Source: Verrucomicrobiaceae bacterium
Lineage (GTDB): Bacteria > Verrucomicrobiota > Verrucomicrobiia > Verrucomicrobiales > Verrucomicrobiaceae
Length of the DNA: 48,791 bases
Assembly (NCBI GenBank): GCA_019694165.1
Contig: JAIBCL010000045.1
Span: forward strand, 1-48,791
Reading direction: 5' to 3'
Shown here: in pieces, positions 41,032-48,791 of the stretch
How positions within the stretch are numbered: position 1 is the stretch's first letter
How the letters are laid out: each line of letters opens with the position of its first letter
Position numbers and translations under genes: made by a program
Notes under the pieces: generated by a model
What the model was told of the DNA's origin: nothing
Database searches by the model: none
Seen by the model: only the letters and a program-made list of their open reading frames with translations

Positions 41032-41769
41032 CTAACCTCCGACGACACGCATGAGGTGCGACAGCTCGGCTTCGACATCGTCGAGATCACTCACCGTCTG
41101 CGCGATCTCCTCTTCGATGAGTTTGCCGTAGCGCTTTCTCATGCGGTGAATGAGCAGGCGGAGTGTGGCGTCGTTCACGTCGAGCCTTGCCGCGACGGCG
41201 GGATACGGCGTGGCGTTGTCGCCCAGCGGGAGAAACTCGCGCAGCGCCTCGAAGGTTTTGGCGTTGTTCGCCTTTGAATACTCGGCCCCCAGTTTCTCCT
41301 CGGCGGTCTTCAGCACGCCGAAGGCCCAGGCCCGGTCGAAGATCGCGTCGGGATCGTTGACATCGGCGGGTTCGTGCGAGTAGCGCTCCTCGGCTTCCAA
41401 GTCGTCGAATGAAATCGTCGCCGCGGCAGAGCCACCGCGTTTTTCAGCGGCGGCACTGCGGACGTGATTGCTGATGACCTGCTTGAGCAGATACAGCATG
41501 AAGGAGCGCATGTGCCCTTTCTCCTCCCGGGCTGCCTGGATGGTCTCGCCGGCGATCAGACGTTGGAAAAACGTCTGCGTCAGATCCTCCGCGTCATGCG
41601 CCGCAAATCCGTGCCGCCGCGAATAGGCATAGATCGGATACCAGTACTGCCGGCAGATTTCCTCCATCGCCCGCGCTGCCTCCGCCTCGCCGCCCTTTTG
41701 CACGCGGCGGATCAGCGTCCAACTCGTGGTGGGGAAAGGCGAGAGGTTGGTTTTGTCGGGCTGGCTCAT
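41032..41769 (-). CDS. ECF-type RNA polymerase sigma factor (sigma-3)
   Basis: A 245-residue paralog of sigma-1 and sigma-2, closer to sigma-2. Motifs are LSPFPTTSWTLIRRVQKGG, QYWYPIYAYSRRHGF, DAEDLTQTFFQRLI, MLYLLKQVISNHVRS, and in region 4 FLPLGDNATPYPAVAARLD and RLLIHRMRKRYGKLIEEEI. The start at 41769 has the same seven-T GATGAGCC context as sigma-2. It converges with K3 and diverges from lgt (92 bp gap). It probably serves the K3 signalling module; the partner link is from gene order only. Confidence 0.92.
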   Translation of the reverse strand: MSQPDKTNLSPFPTTSWTLIRRVQKGGEAEAARAMEEICRQYWYPIYAYSRRHGFAAHDAEDLTQTFFQRLIAGETIQAAREEKGHMRSFMLYLLKQVISNHVRSAAAEKRGGSAAATISFDDLEAEERYSHEPADVNDPDAIFDRAWAFGVLKTAEEKLGAEYSKANNAKTFEALREFLPLGDNATPYPAVAARLDVNDATLRLLIHRMRKRYGKLIEEEIAQTVSDLDDVEAELSHLMRVVGG

Positions 41770-41861
41770 CAAAAAAAGATCACGCGCGGCTGAAACAATT
41801 CTCCCGTCACTGTGAAAGGAAGGCAACAGCCAATCCGCGCCGTTTCCAACGTCCGTTCGCC

Positions 41862-42776
41862 ATGCTCGCTTTCTATCTGCACGATCTCGATCCCGTCGCG
41901 CTGCGGTTGTCGGACTCGTTGGCGGTGCGGTGGTATGGGCTGTCGTATGTGCTTGGCTTCGTGCTGGTGTTCTTCATCGTGCGGCGGTTCATCCGGCGAG
42001 GGGTTTGCGAGATCAAAGAAGAAGGGCTGCTGGCGTGGGTGGTGCTGGGGGCGTTCTTCGCGGTCGTGGTGGGCGGGCGGCTGGGCTATGTGCTGCTGTA
42101 TGCGCTGGCGGAGGGCGGGATGAGCTGGAGCGAGATCGTGCAACCGCAGCGCGGCGGCATGTCGGCGCATGGAGCCATCGCGGGCATCGGTGTGTATTGC
42201 TGGTGCTACGCGCGCTGGCATCGCATCCATGCCTGGAATGTGATCGACGCCGTGTCGTGCTCCGCGCCGCTCGGCGTGTTCTTCGGACGGCTGGGGAATT
42301 TTGTGAACGGCGAGCTGTTCGGTCGCGTGACCTCGGTTCCGTGGGCGGTGAAGTTTCCGACCGAGCTGCTGCACGAGGACTTCATTCAGCAAGGCGGCGC
42401 GTCGGTCGCGCTGCCATCGGATGCGCGGAGCAGCCCCGAGATAATCGCGTTCTTCGAGCGCGAGGCTGGTGGCCGGGAGAATCTGGAGGCGCTGCTGCAC
42501 CCCCGGCATCCCTCGCAGATTTACGAGGCGCTGGGCGAGGGGTTGCTCATGTTCGCGCTGCTCTACTGGCTGCGGATGCGGTTTCCCAAACTGCCACACG
42601 GAGTGCTGACGGCGATTTTCCTGCTCGGCTACGCTGTGGTGCGCATCGCGGTGGAGCAGTTCCGCCAGCCTGACTCCGGCGCGCAGGCGATCCTGGGGCT
42701 GACGCGCGGGCAGTTTTTCTCGCTGTTCATGATAGTGGGAGGTGTCGCGCTGCTGGTGCGGGCAAAAAAAATTTAA
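41862..42776 (+). CDS. lgt: Prolipoprotein diacylglyceryl transferase
   Basis: A 304-residue inner-membrane enzyme that transfers diacylglycerol from phosphatidylglycerol to the lipobox cysteine of prolipoproteins. The Lgt signature is GRLGNFVNGELFGR (about 143-156). Other family residues are AVRWYGLSYVLGF, GGMSAHGAIAG (catalytic-region His) and HPSQIYEALGEG. Several membrane segments fit the family. The region about 175-210 is an insertion-like charged stretch. It is a core gene but sits inside the receptor-kinase island, 62 bp upstream of a lipoprotein gene on the same strand, so the two may be cotranscribed. Confidence 0.95.
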   Translation: MLAFYLHDLDPVALRLSDSLAVRWYGLSYVLGFVLVFFIVRRFIRRGVCEIKEEGLLAWVVLGAFFAVVVGGRLGYVLLYALAEGGMSWSEIVQPQRGGMSAHGAIAGIGVYCWCYARWHRIHAWNVIDAVSCSAPLGVFFGRLGNFVNGELFGRVTSVPWAVKFPTELLHEDFIQQGGASVALPSDARSSPEIIAFFEREAGGRENLEALLHPRHPSQIYEALGEGLLMFALLYWLRMRFPKLPHGVLTAIFLLGYAVVRIAVEQFRQPDSGAQAILGLTRGQFFSLFMIVGGVALLVRAKKI

Positions 42777-42806
42777 TCGCATCTGCAACAACTGGCGCAC
42801 CGCCGT

Positions 42807-42837
42807 GCAAGGAAGGGAAACCACACCCTTCCCTTGC
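42807..42837 (+). promoter_or_regulatory. Hairpin directly before the RCC1/delta-60 lipoprotein start
   Basis: GCAAGGAAGGG (42807-42817) pairs with CCCTTCCCTTGC (42826-42837) with one bulged base. The start codon begins two bases after the stem, and the purine-rich left arm would be the ribosome-binding site. Folding would hide it, so a role in translation control is possible; it could also be a plain hairpin after lgt. Confidence 0.45.
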
Positions 42838-42838
42838 C

Positions 42839-45800
42839 ATGAAACAGCACCTGCAAGCCCTCCTCACCCGCGCCGGAGCCATCGCCATGGCCGGGTTTCT
42901 TTGCATCTTCGCCGCGTGTGGTTCGTCGTCCGATTACAGCGTGGAAATTACGACACCTAACCCAGCCTCGACGGTGACGCCGCCGCTGGTCATCAATGGG
43001 AGGTACCGTCAGGGCACCTATGCCGCCAGCACGGTGCGGGTGGAATTGCTCCGATACAGCGACAACCTGAGCTGGACCGGGAGTGCTTGGGGTGCCTCGA
43101 CGCTGCTGACGGCCACACGGCACACGGATGAGAAAACCTGGAGCTACGACGGCGCGCTGCCCTCGGGTGCTAATCTGCCCGATGGATGGTATCTCATCAC
43201 GGCGCGCGCCGACTACGCCGACAACAGCACGTCCAGGAGCGCGAACACCGTCTTCAGTGTCGGCGTGGCAGCGCCGCCCGTCGCTCCCGCGCTCTACGGC
43301 TGGGGCCACAACACCTCCGGCCAGCTCGGCGCCGGTGTTTTCAATTCCGCAAACCATCCCGTGCCGGTCTTCACTCGCGGTGTGCTGGATGGGAAAATCA
43401 TCGCGGCGGTCGCAGGCGGCTACACTCACACACTGGCTCTCACCACGGAGGGGCGCGTGTATGCTTGGGGATCGAACGCGCAACGGCAGCTTGGCCTCGA
43501 CGTGGCCGCGCAGCCCACCGAGATGGATTTCCCGGCGGCCGTGAACAACTCCGGCGTGATGGCCGGCAAAAAAATTGTCTCTATCGCCACCGGCGAGATT
43601 CACAGCCTGGCGGTGGATGATGCCGGCTTGGTCTTTTCCTGGGGCGACAATAACCCCGTGCCGCAGCAGGTCGGCGGCCTCCTCACGGGGAAGAAAGTCA
43701 TCCAGGTGGCCGCCGGGAGCAGCTGCTCCTTCGCGCTTACCTCCGACGGAGAGCTTTTCGCCTGGGGTGGAAATGGCGAGGGCATACTTGGCGACGGGAC
43801 TTTCGTGAGCCGCAGCACACCAGTGGCGGTGACGGGACTGGCGGGCGTATTCGTCTCCAGCATCTCCGTGCGCGGTGGGCATATCCTGGCTGTGACCAGC
43901 ACGGGACAAGTGTACGCCTGGGGTGACAATCAGTACTTCCAACTCGGCAACAACAACGCGGACATCCATGGTGAGGGCATCGACTCGAATGTGCCCTTGC
44001 TCGTGGGCGGGGTGCTCACCGGCAAAGTCGTCACGGCAGTCTCGGCGGGACGGTTGCACAGCTTCGCGCTCGCGGATGGCAAAGTGTATGCCTGGGGCGG
44101 TGGCATCAGCGGCCAGCTCGGCACTGGCATCAGTGGTACAGGCTACCATGTCACTTTGCCTGTGGAACTGGCAGGCAATCTCACGGGCAAAACCGTCACA
44201 CGCATTTGCGCCGCAGACGATTTCAGCGTCGCGTCCACGCGCGAGAACGAGGTCTTTGTCTGGGGATCGAACCATGTGAATCAGCTCGCAGGCGCCAGCA
44301 TGGGCGTCATCGAGACACTGCCCCTGCCGGCGGATTTCAGCGCCGCGCTCAGCGGCGGCCGCACCATCATGGCATTGGCAGCGGGCGATCATCACGGCAT
44401 GGTGCTCACCGGTTTCCCCATCGTTCCCGCACCCGAGATCGTGGTGGAGGCACAAGGCGTGGAACTCCAGGATGGCGGCGCGATCAACTGCGGCACCTTC
44501 GGCGTCGGCACCTCGAATCCGATCTGGGTCACCATCCGCAACAGCGGCGGATCGAATCTCGCCGATCTCAAGGGCCTCAGCGTCAGTCTCAGCGACACGA
44601 ATTTCCACGCTTCCTTCAGCCAGCCGACGCTCGGGCCGAACGGCGAGACGGGCTTTTATGTTTACTTCGCTCCCAACGTCGTCAGCCAGCCGGGCCCGCC
44701 TTTGACGGCCACGCTGCAAATCTTCAGCAACGACGCGGACGAGAATCCCTTCGACATCACGCTCACCGGCACGAGCACGCCGATGGGGCTGGCGGATGCG
44801 GGGTTCAACCCGGGAAACAACGGCATTGTTCAGAGCCTTTCCATTCAGCCAGAAGGGGAGATATTGCCCGGCGGCTCGGCCTTTTTGGTGAACGGCGCGG
44901 GCGGACAGGTGGTGCGTTATGTGGCACGGCTGGACGCCACCACCGGCACGGCGGACAGCTTCAATCCCGTGCTGGATGCCTTTGGTGCCATCAACGCGCT
45001 CTGCAGCGCCGTGCTCCCGGACGGCAAGATCCTGGTGGGCGGCCAGTTTTCCACCGTCAATGGTGAGTCCCGCAACCGGCTGGTGCGGCTCATGCCCAAT
45101 GGCGTGGTTGACCTGGACTTCAACGCACAGATCACCACCTCCAGCGGCGGTGTCTTTGCCATGGCACTGCAGGGCGACGGCAAGATCATCATCTCCGGCA
45201 GTTGGTCAACCGTCGGCGGCGTGTCAGGGCGGAGCTTGGCGCGCCTGCATCCCAATGGCGACCTCGACACCGATTGGGTTCCGGCGGGCTTTGGCGGCCG
45301 CGGCGTGGCGGTGCAGGCGGATGGCATGATCGTGGCCGCCGGGAGCAACGGTGCCGGTGGCATCACCGTCTCGCGCATGAGCGGTGTGGATGGCTCGCTG
45401 GATCCGGGCTTCACCAGGCCAACTATCACGGGCAGCAGCCTGGTCCCCGAGTGCGTGGCCGTGCAGCCCGATGGGAAAATCCTCGTCGGCGGCAATTTTA
45501 CAGGGGTTACAACGGCGAATGACGGGCCGCAGCCGCGCAACAGCATCTGCCGCCTCAACGCGAATGGAACGCTGGACATGGGCTTCAACCCCAACGTCAC
45601 CGATGGGGGCACACCGCGGGTGTCCTGCATCGTGTTGCAGGCCAACGGACGCATCCTCATCAGCGGCGGCTTCGCCACCGTCGGCGGCCAGGCGCGCAAC
45701 CGTATCGCCATGCTGAACCCCGGCGGCTCGCTGGAGCCGTTTTTCAATCCGGGCTCGACCGGCTCGGTGCGCGGCGTCGCCCTGCAGGCCGATGGCAAAG

Positions 45801-46951
45801 TCATCGCCAGCACCGGTCCCAGCGGCAATTTGCTTCAGCGGCTGAGCAACGACACAGCCACGCAGACGCTCACGGCGGACTCGAACATCGGGCGCATCGA
45901 GTGGCTCCGCGGCGGTGCTTCACCGGAGACGAACCTTGTCACCTTCGACGTGAGCAGCGACGGCGGCACCACCTGGACGCCGCTCGGCGCTGGCACACGC
46001 ATGAGTCCTTCCACACCCGGCTGGCAGCTCACCGGCGCAACCTTGCCCGCCGCCGGCCAAATCCGCGCGCGCGCCTATCCCCAGGGCGGCTACTACAGCG
46101 GCTCGGTCAGTTGTTTGCAGACCATCGCCGCCTACGGCACACCGCCGGAGATCACGGTGACGGAAGCCCTCGTTCCCGTGCTCACCGGAGCCTTGCGTGA
46201 TTTTGGCGTCGTTGGCACCGGCAGCGCGTCGGTCGTGATCCAGTTCACCATTCAAAACACCGGCGGCACCGCGCTCACCGGACTGAGCGGCACCAAGCTG
46301 GTGGACAACGACCTTTTCGACGGCGTGGATCACACCAGCCAGTTCGACCCGGTCAGACCCGCCACATTCACGCTCGCCCCCAGCGCGAGCACGACAATGA
46401 ATGTGATCTTCCGACCCAAGACCACAGGCCGCCACACCGCCATCCTCCGCATCCCCAGCAACGACACCGACGAGAATCCCTTCAACATCGTCGTCACCGG
46501 CCTCGGCAGCGAGCCTTTCACCACTTACAAACAAGGGGAAACGGGCGACAGCGCCACCGCTGACACCGCGCCCAGTCGCTTCAGCAGCGGCCAGAGCCTG
46601 CTCTCCGCGTACGCCACTGGCACCACGGACACCACCACCGACGGCGATGGCACCTCCATCACGCCACCGGCAGGCAGCGCACCCTTCGCGCCATCGTTGA
46701 CCGACGAGACCAACAGCGCCCCGCCCACCGGAGAAACCTTCCTCTTCAACTATCGCCGCAACAAACTCTCCCTCGCCGATGTGATCTTCCAGGTCGAGTG
46801 GAGCGACACGCTCGCCGAGAACGACTGGCACACCACCGGGGTGACCGAGGTGATCATCAGCGACGACGACAGCATCCAGCAAATCACCGCCACCGTGCCG
46901 GCGGGCACCACGGGCCGCCGCTTTGTGCGGCTGAAGATGACGCGGCCTTGA
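42839..46951 (+). CDS. Giant lipoprotein with RCC1 and delta-60 repeats
   Basis: A 1370-residue protein. The lipoprotein signal is GFLCIFAACGSSS with Cys27 as the lipidated residue. Residues about 150-523 form RCC1-type beta-propeller repeats (LYGWGHNTSGQLGAG, VYAWGSNAQRQLGL, VYAWGGGISGQLGTG). A choice-of-anchor-D domain follows (about 545-650), then delta-60 repeats (about 650-1010; LADAGFNPGNNGIVQSL, ILVGGQFSTVNGESRNRLVR). A second anchor-D domain is near 1100-1220, and a C-terminal tail like that of the delta-60 protein upstream (FNYRRNKLSLADVIFQVEWS). The stop lies 107 bp before kinase K4. Lipidation would keep it at a membrane, unlike the two other large proteins of the island. Confidence 0.9.
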   Translation: MKQHLQALLTRAGAIAMAGFLCIFAACGSSSDYSVEITTPNPASTVTPPLVINGRYRQGTYAASTVRVELLRYSDNLSWTGSAWGASTLLTATRHTDEKTWSYDGALPSGANLPDGWYLITARADYADNSTSRSANTVFSVGVAAPPVAPALYGWGHNTSGQLGAGVFNSANHPVPVFTRGVLDGKIIAAVAGGYTHTLALTTEGRVYAWGSNAQRQLGLDVAAQPTEMDFPAAVNNSGVMAGKKIVSIATGEIHSLAVDDAGLVFSWGDNNPVPQQVGGLLTGKKVIQVAAGSSCSFALTSDGELFAWGGNGEGILGDGTFVSRSTPVAVTGLAGVFVSSISVRGGHILAVTSTGQVYAWGDNQYFQLGNNNADIHGEGIDSNVPLLVGGVLTGKVVTAVSAGRLHSFALADGKVYAWGGGISGQLGTGISGTGYHVTLPVELAGNLTGKTVTRICAADDFSVASTRENEVFVWGSNHVNQLAGASMGVIETLPLPADFSAALSGGRTIMALAAGDHHGMVLTGFPIVPAPEIVVEAQGVELQDGGAINCGTFGVGTSNPIWVTIRNSGGSNLADLKGLSVSLSDTNFHASFSQPTLGPNGETGFYVYFAPNVVSQPGPPLTATLQIFSNDADENPFDITLTGTSTPMGLADAGFNPGNNGIVQSLSIQPEGEILPGGSAFLVNGAGGQVVRYVARLDATTGTADSFNPVLDAFGAINALCSAVLPDGKILVGGQFSTVNGESRNRLVRLMPNGVVDLDFNAQITTSSGGVFAMALQGDGKIIISGSWSTVGGVSGRSLARLHPNGDLDTDWVPAGFGGRGVAVQADGMIVAAGSNGAGGITVSRMSGVDGSLDPGFTRPTITGSSLVPECVAVQPDGKILVGGNFTGVTTANDGPQPRNSICRLNANGTLDMGFNPNVTDGGTPRVSCIVLQANGRILISGGFATVGGQARNRIAMLNPGGSLEPFFNPGSTGSVRGVALQADGKVIASTGPSGNLLQRLSNDTATQTLTADSNIGRIEWLRGGASPETNLVTFDVSSDGGTTWTPLGAGTRMSPSTPGWQLTGATLPAAGQIRARAYPQGGYYSGSVSCLQTIAAYGTPPEITVTEALVPVLTGALRDFGVVGTGSASVVIQFTIQNTGGTALTGLSGTKLVDNDLFDGVDHTSQFDPVRPATFTLAPSASTTMNVIFRPKTTGRHTAILRIPSNDTDENPFNIVVTGLGSEPFTTYKQGETGDSATADTAPSRFSSGQSLLSAYATGTTDTTTDGDGTSITPPAGSAPFAPSLTDETNSAPPTGETFLFNYRRNKLSLADVIFQVEWSDTLAENDWHTTGVTEVIISDDDSIQQITATVPAGTTGRRFVRLKMTRP

Positions 46952-47006
46952 TTCGAAACGAGCAAGCGGGTTCGCCACTCGAACTTGGGTACTGTTCGAT
47001 GATTCT

Positions 47007-47050
47007 CCTCGCCATCCGGCTTTGATCCTGCTCTACTCGTCGGCGAAGTT
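47007..47050 (+). promoter_or_regulatory. Conserved upstream block of kinase K4
   Basis: CCTCGCCATCCGGCTTTG, then ATCCTGCTCTACTCGTCGGC, nearly the same as the K3 block. It is out of frame with K4 and starts 55 bp after the lipoprotein gene stop. Confidence 0.5.
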
Positions 47051-47058
47051 CGCTCTCG

Positions 47059-48791
47059 ATGCTTCCCGACGACCAGCCCACCGTGCCCACAAGGCCGCCC
47101 GATCCTTCGCGTTCTTCACCGCCGGGCGTGTGGGTGGCTCCGTCTGTTGAAGAGCTTCAAGCGAAGCTGCCGCAATACGAAGTGCTGGAGATTCTCGGTC
47201 GCGGCGGGATGGGCGCGGTTTACAAGGCGCGGCAGAAGTCGCTGAAGCGGCTGGTGGCGATCAAGATTTTGCCGCTGGGGATGGCTGATGATGAGTTCAA
47301 GTTCGTCGAGCGTTTTCAAAACGAGGCGCAGACCATGGCGCAGATGAATCACCCGGCGATCGTCAGTGTGTATGACTTTGGCGAGACTTCGGACGGGCTG
47401 CTCTACTTCGTCATGGAGTTCGTGGATGGCACGGACGTGCAAAAGATGATCCAGGCCAGCGGCCGGCTCACCGGCGAGTATGCGCTGGCGATCACGGCTC
47501 ACGTCTGTGATGCGCTCTCGTATGCGCACAAGCGCGGCGTGATCCACCGCGACATCAAGCCGGCGAACATTCTTATCGATCAGGAGGGTCACATCAAAGT
47601 GGCGGACTTCGGCCTGGCAAAGATGAATGATCCCGCGCAGACCAGCGGGCTGACAAAGACGAACATGGCGATGGGAACGCCGGATTACGTCGCGCCCGAG
47701 GTGCTCATCACCGGCATGGTGGCCGATCATCGCGCGGACATTTATGCAGTGGGCGTGATGCTTTACCAGATGCTCACCGGCGAGGTGCCGCGCGGATTGT
47801 TCAAACTGCCATCGCAGAAAGGCATCGGCAGCGATGAGCGCTTCGACGCGATCATCTGCAAGGCGATGGAGCAGGATCGCGAGGAGCGCTACCAGAGCGC
47901 GATGGACGTGCGGCGTGATCTCGACGTGATCCTCACCACGCCGCAGCCAAAGAGTGATGGCACCGGCGTCGTGCCCGCAAACGAACTGCCGCAGAAGCCC
48001 GTAGCGAAACAGCCGCGTCGGCCAGGACAACAAAACGCGCCTGCGCAAAATCAGCCGCCAGCCAAAGGCGCTGCGAAACAAGCTCCCGAGCAGAAACCAG
48101 CCGCTGCCGCGAAGGCCAAAGCACCGCCGAAGAAGCAATCGCCTGCGGCGATGTGGATGTCGATCGGCGGTATCGTCGCGGTGCTCGGCGTCGCGGGCTT
48201 TTTCGTTTTCGGCGGCAAACCAAAAACAACCGGCGACGCGACCGGCAGCAGTGCAATCGTGTCATCAGCATCGCAGCCGCAGGCACCGATCAAAGTGCGC
48301 GAGAGTGATTCTTCGCCATCATCATCCAAGTCGGTCGGCAAGACCATCGATCTCCTTCCACTCGTTGATGTGAAGCGCGACGCCATCGCTGGCGAGTGGG
48401 CGCGAGACGGTGACGACCTTGTGGTCAACCAAGGAAACACCGGACCTCAAGGCACGCCTCGTCTGCAATTGCCGTATCAACCGCCCGAGGAGTACGACTT
48501 CGAGGTGGAGTTTACGCCGAAGGCGGGGACGAACCTTGTCGCACAGGTTGTGTCGGCTCAACAGCACTCCTTTGCATGGATGCTTGATGCGATACTCGCT
48601 TCCGGAAACAAAGCGGGGTTCGACCGAATCGATGGCCAGGGGATCGCCAGCCGGGCAAACGGAACTACCATCCGAAAGAGCTTTCTCGAGAATGGGCGGC
48701 GGCATCGATCGACGGTGGAGGTGCGCAGGAATGAGGTGAGAGGCCTGCTTGATGGAGAAGTCATCGTGAAGTGGGGAAAAAACTCCGATTG
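47059..48791 (+). CDS. Transmembrane Ser/Thr kinase K4 (cut by window edge)
   Basis: 577 complete codons are in the window with no stop. The kinase domain is complete (GRGGMG, Lys69, HRDIKPANI, DFG, APEVL) and lacks the insertion of K2 and K3, having the short DFGETSDGLLYF instead. A long Pro/Gln/Ala/Lys-rich linker (about 305-360) leads to a membrane segment (MWMSIGGIVAVLGVAGFFVF). The outer part begins with a Ser-rich stretch and then a LamG/DUF1080-like domain (TIDLLPLVDVKRDAIAGEWA, LQLPYQPPEEYDFEVEFTP). Its C-terminus and any convergent sigma gene lie outside the window. Confidence 0.92.
   Translation, partial: MLPDDQPTVPTRPPDPSRSSPPGVWVAPSVEELQAKLPQYEVLEILGRGGMGAVYKARQKSLKRLVAIKILPLGMADDEFKFVERFQNEAQTMAQMNHPAIVSVYDFGETSDGLLYFVMEFVDGTDVQKMIQASGRLTGEYALAITAHVCDALSYAHKRGVIHRDIKPANILIDQEGHIKVADFGLAKMNDPAQTSGLTKTNMAMGTPDYVAPEVLITGMVADHRADIYAVGVMLYQMLTGEVPRGLFKLPSQKGIGSDERFDAIICKAMEQDREERYQSAMDVRRDLDVILTTPQPKSDGTGVVPANELPQKPVAKQPRRPGQQNAPAQNQPPAKGAAKQAPEQKPAAAAKAKAPPKKQSPAAMWMSIGGIVAVLGVAGFFVFGGKPKTTGDATGSSAIVSSASQPQAPIKVRESDSSPSSSKSVGKTIDLLPLVDVKRDAIAGEWARDGDDLVVNQGNTGPQGTPRLQLPYQPPEEYDFEVEFTPKAGTNLVAQVVSAQQHSFAWMLDAILASGNKAGFDRIDGQGIASRANGTTIRKSFLENGRRHRSTVEVRRNEVRGLLDGEVIVKWGKNSD

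Noticed and set aside
42773..44719. 648-codon minus-strand frame opposite lgt's end and the RCC1/delta-60 gene
   Set aside because: Antisense to regular RCC1 repeats, which explains its length; composition is rich in His, Arg and Asp without domain.

Overview
The window looks like a chromosome segment of a GC-rich bacterium of the Verrucomicrobia/Planctomycetes (PVC) group, most likely Verrucomicrobiae. The evidence is the combination of a DUF1501 protein, a Tat-exported Gfo/Idh/MocA protein, a PEP-CTERM-anchored protease, a WD40-SHD1 protein, delta-60 and RCC1 surface proteins with choice-of-anchor-D domains, and transmembrane Ser/Thr kinases paired with unusual ECF-type sigma factors. This is inferred from protein architecture; there is no rRNA or marker tree. 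I found no rRNA, tRNA or CRISPR array.

Layout. 1-3268: mobile-element debris around one WD40-SHD1 gene (IS3 transposase tail, IS1380 transposase head, an array of GAAACGGGGTCAG motifs, and a duplicated tail of a Y1/REP-associated-type transposase). 3269-8934: a tight minus-strand operon (FkbH-like HAD protein, acyl carrier protein, MaoC-SDR fusion, MBOAT acyltransferase, SGNH protein) that looks like a pathway building an acyl group on a carrier protein and moving it to a surface glycan. 8935-16926: secreted and envelope proteins (proline-rich protein, DUF3592 membrane protein, DUF1501, trypsin-like PEP-CTERM protease, PilZ-like protein, Gfo/Idh/MocA) with a decayed IS5-family transposase. 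17011-18584: a two-gene ATPase/TOPRIM pair resembling split OLD/PARIS-type defence systems. 18738-25008: M32 carboxypeptidase, glycine-zipper lipoprotein, FHA-adenylate cyclase, two uncharacterised proteins and an LptG/LptF-type permease with an extra N-terminal membrane domain.

25160-48791: a repeated receptor island. Four paralogous Ser/Thr kinases (K1 25210, K2 31833, K3 39176, K4 47059, the last cut by the window edge) share a nearly constant cytoplasmic kinase domain and a membrane anchor but carry different outer domains (short beta-sandwich-like; LamG-like plus C-type lectin; leucine-rich-repeat-like; DUF1080/LamG-like). K1, K2 and K3 are each followed by a convergent sigma-factor gene. 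K2, K3 and K4 are each directly preceded, on the same strand, by a very large secreted repeat protein: an 848-residue Gly/Ala repeat protein, a 1138-residue delta-60 protein and a 1370-residue RCC1/delta-60 lipoprotein. lgt, the enzyme that lipidates lipoproteins, lies directly before the lipoprotein gene. The natural reading is a family of surface protein / receptor kinase / sigma factor signalling modules made by duplication and exchange of outer domains.

Two further observations stand out. K2 and K3 carry the same 81-bp, palindrome-rich sequence in frame inside the kinase domain, absent from K1 and K4, which looks like an intergenic repeat that became coding. Several short palindromic repeat families (2275-2597, 15349-15506, 27486-27610, 27691-27819, 31643-31784) occupy intergenic gaps, and some may be REP/REPIN elements.
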